Assembly (NCBI GenBank): GCA_963839955.1
Contig: CAWIXB010000001.1
Coordinates: 3,685,071-3,749,070, forward strand
Source: CAWIXB01 sp963839955
GTDB taxonomy: Bacteria; Actinomycetota; Actinomycetes; JACCUZ01
Length of the DNA: 64,000 bases
Reading direction: 5' to 3'
In this document: positions 43,462-51,970 of the stretch, piece by piece
Layout of the letters: every line of letters starts with the position of its first letter
How positions within the stretch are numbered: position 1 is the first letter of the stretch
Notes under the pieces: model-generated
What the model saw: the letters and a program-made list of their open reading frames with translations, nothing else
What the model was told of the DNA's origin: nothing
Databases searched by the model: none
Position numbers and translations under genes: made by a program

Positions 43462-43992
43462 TCAGCCCTGGCGCCGGTCGACCTGGACGGTCTCGATCAC
43501 CACGTCGGAGACGGGGCGGTCCATGCGCCCGGTCTCGGTGCCGGCGATGTCGTCGACCACCGAGCGACCGTTGCCGTCGGCAACCTCGCCGAAGATCGTG
43601 TGCCGGCGGTTGAGGTGAGGCGCCGGGCCGACGGTGATGAAGAACTGTGAGCCGTTGGTGCCCGGCCCGGCGTTGGCCATGGCGAGCAGGTAGGGCTTGT
43701 CGAAGACGAGCTCGGGATGGATCTCGTCCTCGAAGTGATAGCCAGGCCCGCCGCTGCCGGTGCCCAGCGGGTCACCGCCCTGGATCATGAATCCTGCGAT
43801 GACCCGGTGGAAGATCGTGCCGTCGTACAACGGGTGGTTGCTCTTCTCACCACTTGTCGGGTTTGTCCATTCGCGCTTGCCTTCGGCGAGCTCGGTGAAG
43901 TTGCTGACCGTCTTCGGCGCATGGTTGGGGAAGAGCTTCACCTCGATGTCGCCGCGGTTGGTCTTGAGGGTGGCGAATAGCTCCTCGGCCAC
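43462..43992 (-). CDS. ppiA: Cyclophilin-type peptidyl-prolyl cis-trans isomerase
   Basis: A 176-residue cytoplasmic cyclophilin that speeds proline isomerisation in folding. It carries FPNHAPKTVSNFTELAEG, YDGTIFHRVIAGFMIQGGDP (catalytic Arg and Phe), LAMANAGPGTNGSQFFIT and HTIFGEVADG. GTG at 43992 has AGAGGA at proper distance; the frame is open further upstream but with no conserved content. It is transcribed ahead of the rhomboid gene, as in related genomes. Confidence 0.95.
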   Translation of the reverse strand: MAEELFATLKTNRGDIEVKLFPNHAPKTVSNFTELAEGKREWTNPTSGEKSNHPLYDGTIFHRVIAGFMIQGGDPLGTGSGGPGYHFEDEIHPELVFDKPYLLAMANAGPGTNGSQFFITVGPAPHLNRRHTIFGEVADGNGRSVVDDIAGTETGRMDRPVSDVVIETVQVDRRQG

Positions 43993-44200
43993 GGGTAGGT
44001 CCTCTCGGTCGGGGGCAGCGCGGGGCCGGCACAGTTGCGGCTCTACGCGCGTCAGGCGGACCATCCTCGCACGCCTGCGCGACGTCGGCCGCAGCCGCCG
44101 CCGACTGCCACGTGCGCTACGCAGTCTGGCCGGCGGTTTCACCCTCGGTAGCCTGGGCAGGAGCCCGTGAACCAGGCAAAACACGACCGGGAGGTCCTCC

Positions 44201-44926
44201 GTGTCCCGTATTACGACCATGCGCAAGGAGTCGCGCAAGAAGGCGCGCCGCGCGAACAAGAAGGTCGCTCCGGTGGCGTCGGATGCCCGCGACGGCGCCG
44301 TGCACTACGCCGGAGCCACCCGTGACTGGGCCGCTCCCAAGGCGGAAGCAGCCAAGGAGTGGGCCGCCCCGAAGGCAGAGGCCGCCGTGGACTGGGCCGC
44401 TCCCAAGGCCGGGGCCGCGAAGGACTGGGCCGCCCCCAAGGTCGAGCCCGCGGTCGCCAAGGTCAAGTCGGATGTGCTGCCGAAGGTGGCCGGCGCCGTC
44501 ACCGCCGCCCTCGTCGCCAGCGAGCCGGCGCGCGAGGAAGCCAAGTCTCGTGGCACTGCCGCCTTCGCGGCGCTCAAGGGCGAGGTCGCCCCTCCGAAGC
44601 CCAGGCGGCGCAAGCGCAAGCTGCTGCTGCTCCTGACGGTCATCGGCGGGGCCTACGCGGGCTGGAAGGCGTGGGCCAAGAGCGCGTCCGAACGTCCGGA
44701 GCCCTGGGCGACACCGGTCTCGACGATGCCGTCGACAGGCAACGTCGGCCTCACCGGCACCTATGGGTCGTCGGCGTCCGACGACGTGGCCGGTGCGAGT
44801 CCCGACGAGGCGCTCGCGGACGAGAGCGACCTCGCGGCTGCCGCAGAGTCGGCTCCTGCGGAGACCGAGACCGTCTCGCCCAAGCAGTCGCGCAAGGTCA
44901 AGGACGAGACCGAAACCGGTCACTGA
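44201..44926 (+). CDS. Repetitive DUF5324-like protein with one membrane helix
   Basis: A 241-residue protein. After a basic start (SRITTMRKESRKKARRANKK) come four imperfect 11-residue repeats of the form DWAAPKAEAAK (about 47-88), which predict an amphipathic helix. A basic patch RRRKRK then leads into one hydrophobic helix (LLLLLTVIGGAYAGWKAW, about 147-164). The remaining 75 residues are acidic and Ala/Ser-rich. Streptomyces has a similarly Ala/Lys-rich DUF5324 gene beside the cyclophilin and crgA genes, so I take this as its counterpart. Function is unknown. GTG start at 44201. Confidence 0.7.
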   Translation: MSRITTMRKESRKKARRANKKVAPVASDARDGAVHYAGATRDWAAPKAEAAKEWAAPKAEAAVDWAAPKAGAAKDWAAPKVEPAVAKVKSDVLPKVAGAVTAALVASEPAREEAKSRGTAAFAALKGEVAPPKPRRRKRKLLLLLTVIGGAYAGWKAWAKSASERPEPWATPVSTMPSTGNVGLTGTYGSSASDDVAGASPDEALADESDLAAAAESAPAETETVSPKQSRKVKDETETGH

Positions 44927-44978
44927 CCCCGCCGGGTCGAACCGGCCACCCCGCCGAGTCGACCGGCCCGCCCGCCGA

Positions 44979-45057
44979 GTCGACCACGTTAGGTAGGCGC
45001 AGCAAAGCCTCAACAGGCCGGGAGACCTGTTGAGGCATTGCTCTACCTGTTGCGGGC
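44979..45057 (+). repeat. Dispersed hairpin repeat, copy D
   Basis: TCGACCACGTTAGGTAGGCG is followed by arms GCAAAGCCTCAACAGG and CCTGTTGAGGCATTGC, then CTACCTGTTGCGGG. The position-4 base pair is A:T here, against G:C in copy B and C:G in copy C; the next pair is an A-A mismatch. It lies between the convergent 3' ends of the DUF5324-like and PspC genes. Just upstream, CCGCCGAGTCGACC-type sequence is itself repeated. Confidence 0.9.
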
Positions 45058-45075
45058 TCGTCGTACGGCCGGGGA

Positions 45076-45339
45076 TCAGCCGCTCGAGACCGGTGCCGCC
45101 GGTCCCGCGGGCGGCATGGCCGGCCTGAAGTCCTCACGCGGCATCAGGATCCACAACACCGGGTAGAGCAGCAGCTGGCTCCCGGGGATCACCATCAGGA
45201 TCAGCACGAACAGCAGGCGGGCCGGCCAGGGATCGATCCCGAAGCGGCGACCGAGCCCGGCGCAGACCCCGGCCAGCACCTTCCCCTCTCGAGGGCGAAC
45301 GAGGCCTTGCCTCGCCATGGACTCGCGGACGTCATTCAT
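45076..45339 (-). CDS. PspC-domain membrane protein
   Basis: An 87-residue protein consisting of a PspC domain: REGKVLAGVCAGLGRRFGID, then the hydrophobic ARLLFVLILMVIPGSQLLLY and PVLWILMPRED. In enterobacteria PspC senses envelope stress; stand-alone actinobacterial members may be regulators of envelope state. The ATG at 45339 gives MNDVRESMARQGLVRP. Its 3' end faces repeat copy D. Confidence 0.9.
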   Translation of the reverse strand: MNDVRESMARQGLVRPREGKVLAGVCAGLGRRFGIDPWPARLLFVLILMVIPGSQLLLYPVLWILMPREDFRPAMPPAGPAAPVSSG

Positions 45340-45537
45340 GTCGCTTCCTCACACTCATCGTTGTTTTCGGTTGCTCCAAGGGTGCGCGCCCGAGGCCGTG
45401 ACGACATCGGGGAACGACCCTGGTCCGACCCGGAGAGCACCCTCAGACGCGGCTGAGGACCTTCCGCGGCAAACGGGGACGGCTAGGGCGTCTCGCCCTG
45501 GGTAGGGGCCGGGAACACCGACAAGGGGAGGAACAGC

Positions 45538-46491
45538 GTGCGTATCGGCTACTTCTTGAGCAGCGAGGAGTTCGACCCGCAACAGCTCATCGAGCAGGCC
45601 CGGCTCGCGGAGCAGGCTGGCTTCGACGCGCTGTGGATCAGTGACCACTACCACCCGTGGAACGACGAGCAGGGACAGAGCCCGTTCGTCTGGGGAGTGA
45701 TCGGCGCCATCTCCCAGGTGTGCCAACTCCCGGTGACCACGGCAGTCACCGCCCCCACGCTGCGGCTACACCCGGCAGTCGTCGCGCAGGCGGCAGCGAC
45801 CGCCGCCGTCCAGCTCGAGGGCAAGTTCACCCTCGGCGTGGGCACCGGCGAGGCCCTCAACGAGCACATCTTCGGCGACGCGTGGCCGGCCGAGTCAGTG
45901 CGGCTGGAGATGCTCGAGGAAGCCATCGCCGTGATGCGCTCGCTGTGGCAGGGCGAGTTCACCTACCACCGCGGCAAGCACTACACCGTCGAGAACGCGC
46001 GCATCTACACCCGGCCCGACAAGGCTCCGCAGGTCTACGTGTCAGCGTTCGGGGACAAGTCGTTCGACCTGGCGCTGCGCGTGGGTGACGGCTTCATCAC
46101 CACCCAGCCCGACGGCGATCGGGTCGCCGAGTGGAAGGCGAAGGCGGGCCCGGACAAGCCGACGCAAGCCGGTTTCAAGGTCTGCGTCGCCGACACCGAG
46201 GACGAGGGCGTAGCCATCGCGCACCGGCTCTGGGCGAACGCCGGCCTGCCCGGAGAGCTCTCGCAAGTGCTTCCCTCGCCCAAGCACTTCGAGCAGGCAA
46301 GCGAACTGGTCACGGAGGACATGACCCGCGAGTCGACGGTGTGCGGCAAGGCCGTCGACCAGCACGCCGAAGCGTTCCAGCCGTACGTCGATGCCGGCTT
46401 CGACGAGGTCTACATCTCGAACATGGGCCCGCACTACCGCGACTTCTTCGACCTGTACGCCGACAAGGTGCTGCCTCAGCTACGGGGCTGA
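45538..46491 (+). CDS. LLM-class F420-dependent oxidoreductase (G6PDH-related)
   Basis: A 317-residue luciferase-like TIM-barrel enzyme of the F420-dependent glucose-6-phosphate-dehydrogenase-related group. Features include AEQAGFDALWISDHYHPWND, LQLPVTTAV-type strand CQLPVTTAVTAPTLRLHPAV, FTLGVGTGEALNEHIFG, YVSAFGDKSFDLALRVGDGF and ISNMGPHYRDFFDLYADKVL. It uses deazaflavin F420; the substrate is not known. GTG at 45538 follows AAGGGGAGGAAC. It faces a convergent hemerythrin gene 13 bases beyond its stop. Confidence 0.92.
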   Translation: MRIGYFLSSEEFDPQQLIEQARLAEQAGFDALWISDHYHPWNDEQGQSPFVWGVIGAISQVCQLPVTTAVTAPTLRLHPAVVAQAAATAAVQLEGKFTLGVGTGEALNEHIFGDAWPAESVRLEMLEEAIAVMRSLWQGEFTYHRGKHYTVENARIYTRPDKAPQVYVSAFGDKSFDLALRVGDGFITTQPDGDRVAEWKAKAGPDKPTQAGFKVCVADTEDEGVAIAHRLWANAGLPGELSQVLPSPKHFEQASELVTEDMTRESTVCGKAVDQHAEAFQPYVDAGFDEVYISNMGPHYRDFFDLYADKVLPQLRG

Positions 46492-46504
46492 CACCCGCCG
46501 ACCG

Positions 46505-47005
46505 CTAGGCGATGACTGCGTCGATAGCCTTCTTGAGCGCGGCAGGCTGCGACGGCTTCCGGGGAGCGCTCGGTCGCATGTCGATCATGCGCTTGCCGAG
46601 GTCCTGTAGCTCCTTGCGGCCCAGCCCCTCACGGACCTTCGGGAACCACTCGCCTTCCTCTTCCTCGATGTGGTGCTCGACGTTCTCGATCAGCACCGTC
46701 GCCTTGGCGGCGTAGCGCTCGTCGTCGCCGTCCATGCCCCACAGTTCAGCGCACAGCACGTCCGCGACGTGGTGCTCCTCGTAGGACTCGAGCACGTCGT
46801 CCTCGACGTCGGGCAGCAGCTTGCGTACCTCCGGGTACATGATCTCGTTCTCGAGATAGGTGTGGACGGTCAGCATCTCGATCATCTTCCGGACGAGCTT
46901 CTCGCGCTTCTGCGTCTCGCCGTCCCCCGTGCCGCGGAACTCGCGGAAGATCTTCTTGACCTGCTTGTGCTCGTCCTTCAGAAACACGATCGCATCGGTA
47001 GACAC
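46505..47005 (-). CDS. Hemerythrin HHE-domain protein
   Basis: A 166-residue four-helix protein likely to bind a di-iron centre and O2, NO or related species. Ligand motifs are FLKDEHKQVKKIF (helix 1 His), HTYLENEIMYPEV, YEEHHVADVL and VEHHIEEEEGEWFP. The C-terminal tail is basic. GTG at 47005 is preceded by GGGAGGGAG at good distance. No partner gene is adjacent; related proteins occur in oxygen or nitrosative stress responses. Confidence 0.92.
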   Translation of the reverse strand: MSTDAIVFLKDEHKQVKKIFREFRGTGDGETQKREKLVRKMIEMLTVHTYLENEIMYPEVRKLLPDVEDDVLESYEEHHVADVLCAELWGMDGDDERYAAKATVLIENVEHHIEEEEGEWFPKVREGLGRKELQDLGKRMIDMRPSAPRKPSQPAALKKAIDAVIA

Positions 47006-47118
47006 GGTCAGCTCCCTCCCCTTCGGATCGGCTCGTCGTTCGCCCCGCCTGTCGGGGCGTGGCGGCCAGATCCCCCCGGGAGGGCGGGTCAAACGCGCTT
47101 TCCCGACCGGGAGTCGAC

Positions 47119-47150
47119 GGGGCCCAGCAGGCAGCTGCCTGCTGGGCCCC
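47119..47150 (-). terminator. Perfect 32-base palindrome, terminator of the metalloprotease gene
   Basis: GGGGCCCAGCAGGCAG is followed directly by its exact complement CTGCCTGCTGGGCCCC, a 16-base stem with essentially no spacer. It lies 42 bases beyond the stop of the secreted protease gene in its direction of transcription, and 114 bases upstream of the hemerythrin start. There is no U tract. A terminator role is inferred from position and stability. Confidence 0.75.
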
Positions 47151-47191
47151 GACCGACGGCCTAGAGCGGCCGCTGCACCGTGATCGTCAGA

Positions 47192-49399
47192 TCAGGGGGC
47201 GCCTCCCGGCTGGAGGACCCCGTTCACCGTGAGGGTGTACGGCGCGTACTGCTGCACCTGCTCGGTCGGCTCGTCGTACGCGACGATGGCGACGACCTTG
47301 TCGAACGGGCTGGCCAGTGCCAACTGCCTCCTGTTCAGTTGAATGCTGTTCTGCCCGTCGAACTCGACCTGGAGAACGAGCGGAACCTTCTTGTCCCTGA
47401 TGCCCACCAGGCGCACGTTCCAGTTGTCGACCTCGGTCGGGTAGACCTCGGTGGGCGAGTCGAACGGCTCGATGCTCGAGCCGTCACTCACCAACGTGGA
47501 ACCGACCGTGATGTCGTCGAGCAGCAAGCCACCCTCGTTCACGCCACCGTCGCTGACGTAACGGAAGGCGATGAGCACGTTCTGCCCGGCGTACGCCGAC
47601 AGGTTGTACGCGTGCTGTTCGAAACCGACCGTCGTCCCGTTGAGCGCCGGCCCACGAGGCCCGTCAATGGTTTTGTCGCCCGGGATCGTGGTGTACGTTG
47701 CGCCGCCGTCCGTGGACACCTGCACATAGCCGTAGTCGAACCCGAACTCCGCGCCATACTTCGCGAGGAACCTCAGTGTCGGGTCGGCGGTGGGCACACT
47801 CACCGCTGTGACCGCGGCGGCGTCGAGGTTGTTGGCGTTGCCCGACCATAGGACGGGGTTGTTCGGACGGTCTGGATCGTTGGGCACAACCGTCCACCCC
47901 AGCGGCAGCGGCGGCAGAGTCTCCGCGCCGTCGAACGACAGGGAGCGCAGGTCACGTCCTTTGAGCACCTCGCCATTTGCCTTCTGGAGTTGCACGTAGT
48001 CGGCACCGTTGGGAGCGGCACCGGGATCGTTGTTGACATCCGGGTTGGCGAAGTTCACGGTTGAACGCAGGCTCGGCGTCGTCACCCTGCTCTTGGGCAC
48101 ACCGAGCACGACGCTGTGTCGTGGGTCACCGACGATCTTGTCGAGCAGGACCATCGACTGGTGGTCGTGGATCACCTTGTACATGTCGGAGACACCCTCG
48201 GCTTCCAGCGCGGCATCCAGGCTGGCCAGCCCCTGCAGTTCGCCGTCGTTGTGCAGCCTGGTCATGAAGTCGCTGCCATAGCGGTCGAACATGAACATCA
48301 TGAACGAGTAGGCGTTGCCGTAGTCGGCGAGGACCTTGTTGGGGTTGTCTCCCTCGCCCCAGAGGGTGAGCGAGTTCTCCGGTCCACCGCAGTCTCTCGG
48401 ATTGGCGTTGAACGGCGTCTGGACGTTGCCGAACCCCTGGAAGCAGAACAGGTGGCTGTCCGCGCCGCGGTCGAACACCGTCGCCGTCGAGTCGACGTAG
48501 CCCGTCAGCGACTGTGCGAAGTCGGACAGGCCCTCGTTCATCCACGTCGTCTCGAACCCGTCGGTGTAGTACTGCAGGAGGTGCTGCCACTCGTGTGCGA
48601 ATGTGCCCTCGTAGAGGCTCGGTCGCGCGGGGCGGCTGGTGCACAGGTCGTCGGTGGGTTCGTCCGGCGGGTTCGCACCGGTGCGGTGCGCCCAGTCAAA
48701 CGCGTCGATCGTCATGACGTTGCGGTCGGTCAGCTCGGCGATCTGTGATGAGAAGAAGCCGGCGATGTACGTCGGCGCAGCCGGGAACGTGTAGAAGTTG
48801 TCGTCGCGGACGTTGTCGATGAGCGCCACGGTCTTCTCGCCGCCGCCGGTGTAGACACCGCCGTTGCCGTTCGGATCGGGACCGAGGATGGCGTTGGTGC
48901 CGTCCCGGTCAGGAGGCGTGCTGAAGGTGGCCGTCTCCTTGGGATACATGTTGTTGTCGAACTCGCTGACGAAGCTCGCCGCCTGCGCGTCCGTGACCGT
49001 CGTCGAGTTGGCAATCTGCGCTCGGCAGTCGCCGGCGGGGAAGGCGGTGTCATTGGCAACCCAGACCTCGATGTTGTTGCCGGCACCGCGGAGTGTGTAG
49101 TCCTTGCGGTACAGAATTCCGTTGAAGTCGTCGAGGCCGAGCCACTGCCGGACCGTCCCGACGGGCGGGGTGTCGGCAGCCGCGGGGGCAGCCAACGATC
49201 GTGCTTGCGACTTGGCGACGCCCAGGCGATCCGTCGCGTACTTCTTGTCGAGCGGAACCTCTCGGACGTCGCTGGGCGAGTTCGTCACTCGCGTGGCTGC
49301 CTTCGTCGGTGCGGCGGATGCGCCGGTCACCGGTAGCGCCGAGAGGCCTGCCGCGGCCATGACCAGGGTCAGGCCAACGGCGAGATGGGGTCTTCTCAT
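47192..49399 (-). CDS. Secreted zinc metalloprotease (M6/InhA-like)
   Basis: A 735-residue secreted protease. A Sec signal peptide (LAVGLTLVMAAAGLSALPVT, cleavage after GASA, about residue 29) is followed by a propeptide-like region. The catalytic domain has the zinc motif GTFAHEWQHLLQYY (about 267-280) with MNEGLSDFAQ 13 residues on, the third-ligand region. The C-terminal part has beta-sandwich features typical of immune-inhibitor-A-type proteases, such as DGGATYTTIPG and VSDGGVNEGGLLLDDI. It probably degrades extracellular proteins. The ATG at 49399 has GGGGAGCTCG upstream. A perfect palindrome follows the gene. Confidence 0.9.
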   Translation of the reverse strand: MRRPHLAVGLTLVMAAAGLSALPVTGASAAPTKAATRVTNSPSDVREVPLDKKYATDRLGVAKSQARSLAAPAAADTPPVGTVRQWLGLDDFNGILYRKDYTLRGAGNNIEVWVANDTAFPAGDCRAQIANSTTVTDAQAASFVSEFDNNMYPKETATFSTPPDRDGTNAILGPDPNGNGGVYTGGGEKTVALIDNVRDDNFYTFPAAPTYIAGFFSSQIAELTDRNVMTIDAFDWAHRTGANPPDEPTDDLCTSRPARPSLYEGTFAHEWQHLLQYYTDGFETTWMNEGLSDFAQSLTGYVDSTATVFDRGADSHLFCFQGFGNVQTPFNANPRDCGGPENSLTLWGEGDNPNKVLADYGNAYSFMMFMFDRYGSDFMTRLHNDGELQGLASLDAALEAEGVSDMYKVIHDHQSMVLLDKIVGDPRHSVVLGVPKSRVTTPSLRSTVNFANPDVNNDPGAAPNGADYVQLQKANGEVLKGRDLRSLSFDGAETLPPLPLGWTVVPNDPDRPNNPVLWSGNANNLDAAAVTAVSVPTADPTLRFLAKYGAEFGFDYGYVQVSTDGGATYTTIPGDKTIDGPRGPALNGTTVGFEQHAYNLSAYAGQNVLIAFRYVSDGGVNEGGLLLDDITVGSTLVSDGSSIEPFDSPTEVYPTEVDNWNVRLVGIRDKKVPLVLQVEFDGQNSIQLNRRQLALASPFDKVVAIVAYDEPTEQVQQYAPYTLTVNGVLQPGGAP

Positions 49400-49630
49400 C
49401 GAGCTCCCCTTTTGAGGGTTGATGGTCACGGCAAATCCGCCCACAAAAAGGGGGGCGGTACCGTGCGGGTTGCTCAGTCCTAGCCGAAGAGGACCACTGC
49501 TACAAGAACTTCTCACGCCATCAACGACTTTTCGCCTGATAACTTTCGCGAACCTGGCCGCCATATTCGGGATAAAACCGGCTATAACGGTCCGGGGGAA
49601 GCACAGGTGTTTCCGAGTAGGAGGACGGCC

Positions 49631-50170
49631 ATGACCGCAGCCGAGCAGCAGCCCGTCGCCGTACTTTCCGCTGCCCTCGACCAGACCGCGAGCGTGCTCG
49701 CGGCGATCCCCGCCGACAAGCTGTCCGACCGCACGCCTTGTGGCGAGTGGGACGTTGCGCGTCTGACCGCGCACGTCGTCGCCGGCCCGCGGAACTTCAT
49801 CACGATGGCCGGCGGCGGACAACCGGACTGGTCAGCCACGCCGCCGTTGCCTGACGACTGGGCCGCCGAGTTCCGGTCAGCCGCAGACGACCTGTTGCGC
49901 ATGTGGCGCGACGCCGGCGACTCGGCACCTCTGGAGGGCGTGGACTGGCAGACGGCCGAGTTCGCTGTCCACACGTGGGACCTGGCGCGCGCAACTGGTC
50001 AGGCGACGGAGAGCCTCGACCCGCAGGTCGCGCAGCGGGGCCTCGACTTCATGAGTGGTGCCCTCACACCGGACAACCGGGGTGAGGCGTTCAGCCCAGC
50101 GGTGACACTCCCCGAGGACGCTCCGGTCTACGACCGGCTGGCTGCATGGGCCGGACGCGACCCTCGGTAG
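49631..50170 (+). CDS. TIGR03086-type maleylpyruvate-isomerase-fold (DinB-like) protein
   Basis: A 179-residue four-helix protein of the mycothiol-dependent maleylpyruvate isomerase N-terminal/DinB superfamily: SDRTPCGEWDVARLTAHVVA with the first metal His, and EFAVHTWDLARATGQ with the second His near residue 118. Such proteins bind a divalent metal and often use mycothiol. The reaction here is unknown. The ATG at 49631 has AGGAGGACGGCC upstream, and the divergent gap to the metalloprotease contains TATAAC-like sequence near 49583. Confidence 0.9.
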   Translation: MTAAEQQPVAVLSAALDQTASVLAAIPADKLSDRTPCGEWDVARLTAHVVAGPRNFITMAGGGQPDWSATPPLPDDWAAEFRSAADDLLRMWRDAGDSAPLEGVDWQTAEFAVHTWDLARATGQATESLDPQVAQRGLDFMSGALTPDNRGEAFSPAVTLPEDAPVYDRLAAWAGRDPR

Positions 50171-50182
50171 TACATGCAGGGG

Positions 50183-50497
50183 TCAGGCGCGAGCTCTGCG
50201 GCGCTTCCGGTGCGCCTCGACGATGTCCCGGGTGAGCCAGCGCAAGGTGGAGTCGTGCAGGCCCAACTCGGCGGCCAACGCGCGCCACGGCACCGGGTCC
50301 TGCCCGGCGGCCAGAAAGGCCCGCACCAGATCACGTAGGGATTCGTGCGACGCCTCGGTGGCTTGCTGGTGCGCTTTCGCGACGGCTTTCTCGGCATCGA
50401 GGTTACGGCGCGCAGCGGCCTTCTTGTCCTCGATCCCCACGCCGGAAGCGTAGTGGTCAACAGGTGGGAGAGCCGCCTGCGGCTCGCGGGCACTCAT
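50183..50497 (-). CDS. Small helix-turn-helix-like protein, last gene of the transfer operon
   Basis: A protein of about 104 residues. The N-terminal part is a charged helix (EDKKAAARRNLDAEKAVAKA), and the C-terminal part looks like a helix-turn-helix (WRALAAELGLHDSTLRWLTR) with a basic end RKRRRARA. It may bind DNA and might regulate or nick-assist the transfer module, but no family is recognised. It is the most distal gene of the minus-strand type IV secretion operon, 39 bases after the preceding gene. The next gene downstream is convergent and unrelated. Confidence 0.6.
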   Translation of the reverse strand: MSAREPQAALPPVDHYASGVGIEDKKAAARRNLDAEKAVAKAHQQATEASHESLRDLVRAFLAAGQDPVPWRALAAELGLHDSTLRWLTRDIVEAHRKRRRARA

Positions 50498-50536
50498 GCC
50501 GTCCCGCCACGGACCGGGTGAGGCCGGTCCGGGTGG

Positions 50537-50914
50537 TCACACCTGGTCGGTGAACACGAGGAACGCCGGTACGGCGATCGTCCTCGGGCAGCTCGGCGGC
50601 TTGTCGGCGTCATCGCGGGCTACCCACTCGTCCCACTGGGACTCGGACGCGACGCGCACGAACAGTCGCCTCGTCAGGTCGTCGGTGAACATCTCGCTCG
50701 CCACCCGCAGGTACGGATCGGCGTCGTCGCCACGGACACCCTTGTAGACGAGTTCGTCGCTGTCGTCGTCGCGGGACGCGACGATGGCCCGACGGCCCAT
50801 GACGGGCCCGGTCACGTCGGCAACAGGTACCGGCGCCGGGGGCGGCGGAACCCTCGCCTTCTCCGTCTCCGCGGCGGACACACGGCCAACGTACTCCGGG
50901 AGTGGTGTGAACAC
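50537..50914 (-). CDS. Hypothetical protein of the transfer operon
   Basis: A 125-residue soluble-looking protein with a Pro-rich N-terminal third (VPPPPAPVPVAD) and an acidic C-terminal domain (YLRVASEMFTDDLTRRLFVR, ESQWDEWVARDDADKPP). No signal peptide or membrane segment. I recognise no family. GTG at 50914 lies 12 bases after the cell-wall hydrolase stop, so it belongs to the same operon. Confidence 0.6.
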   Translation of the reverse strand: MFTPLPEYVGRVSAAETEKARVPPPPAPVPVADVTGPVMGRRAIVASRDDDSDELVYKGVRGDDADPYLRVASEMFTDDLTRRLFVRVASESQWDEWVARDDADKPPSCPRTIAVPAFLVFTDQV

Positions 50915-50926
50915 GCGCTGTCACGT

Positions 50927-51970
50927 TCAGCCTCCGTTCGGGAAGTAGGGCGGGGTCCATCCCGCGTAGCTCGCGCCCCATCGGTCCTCGATGGCGGAGG
51001 CCGGGACGACGCTGATCGCGCCGTTGCTGCCGATGTCGTTGGAGGCGATCAGACCGCCGCCCAGGTAGAGGGCGACGTGACCGGCTCGGGAACCCGTCCG
51101 CCAGTACAGGAGCGCACCAGGCGGTGGCGACCGGTCGGTGTGCTTGTACTGGGCCGGCATGGTGTCGAAGTGGTCGATCGCGTAGTGGGTGCCGGAGAAG
51201 GACCAACCGTTCGCCTGGGCGACGAAGTTGAGGCATGCCCGGTACCACACGGCCGGGCCGTTGACCTGCGCGCGTGCCCACGCGATCGCCTGCTCGGTGC
51301 TGCGCGGGTTGGCGGCCGGGATCGCCTCGGCTTGGCCATCGGCCCAGTTCGTCGTGGCCGGTTCGCACGGCTGAGCAGCTTCGACACCGGACAGCGCGGT
51401 CACGATGTCTGCGGCCTGCGCCTCCCACCGGGCGTAGGCGTCAGGAAACGCGCTGCGCTGCACGCTTTGGGCGGCGACGGTGACCGGCAGTGTCTCCCAG
51501 TCGGGCACCTTGACGAGCCCGGTGTAGAACCAGGTGGTCGAGAACACGGGGTCGATCCGCTGCTCGAACGAGCCGTGCGCGGCGATGAGCTGGAAGAGGC
51601 CGACCGACGAGTGGTCCCCGAAGGGCAGGTTGCGCAGCCCGGACTCTTGCAGGGCGGTGGCGACCGCAACAAGCCACCCGCGGGGCGGGACCTGCTTGGC
51701 CTTGCCGACAGAGATGATGACGCGGGCATTCTCGGTCTGCTCCGGGTCCACGGTCCCGGCGGTGGCGCCCGTACCGGCACCCGGGAGCAGACAGGAGGAG
51801 GACACATTGGTCGTCTCGGGTTCAGGCGGCGGCGGATCGGCGGTGGCGGCGGTGAGCACGAACGCGACCAGCAGCACACCGGCCGTGGTGACGGTGATGA
51901 CGCGCCGGGCGAGACGGGGCCGCCTTCGCCGCATTTCACCTGCCGCGGCGAGAGCGACCGCGCTCGGCAT
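50927..51970 (-). CDS. Cell-wall hydrolase of conjugation system (lytic-transglycosylase/NlpC-P60-like)
   Basis: A 347-residue protein anchored or secreted through an N-terminal hydrophobic segment after a basic stretch (RRVITVTTAGVLLVAFVLTA). The first half has LVAVATALQESGLRNLPFGD and SSVGLFQL, a transglycosylase-like substrate-binding pattern found in actinobacterial conjugation hydrolases. The second half resembles NlpC/P60 or CHAP peptidases, with YRACLNFVAQANGWSF (candidate Cys) and GHVALYLGGGLIASND (candidate His). It would open peptidoglycan locally for the transfer channel. Its ATG overlaps the TcpC-like stop (TGATG). Confidence 0.8.
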   Translation of the reverse strand: MPSAVALAAAGEMRRRRPRLARRVITVTTAGVLLVAFVLTAATADPPPPEPETTNVSSSCLLPGAGTGATAGTVDPEQTENARVIISVGKAKQVPPRGWLVAVATALQESGLRNLPFGDHSSVGLFQLIAAHGSFEQRIDPVFSTTWFYTGLVKVPDWETLPVTVAAQSVQRSAFPDAYARWEAQAADIVTALSGVEAAQPCEPATTNWADGQAEAIPAANPRSTEQAIAWARAQVNGPAVWYRACLNFVAQANGWSFSGTHYAIDHFDTMPAQYKHTDRSPPPGALLYWRTGSRAGHVALYLGGGLIASNDIGSNGAISVVPASAIEDRWGASYAGWTPPYFPNGG

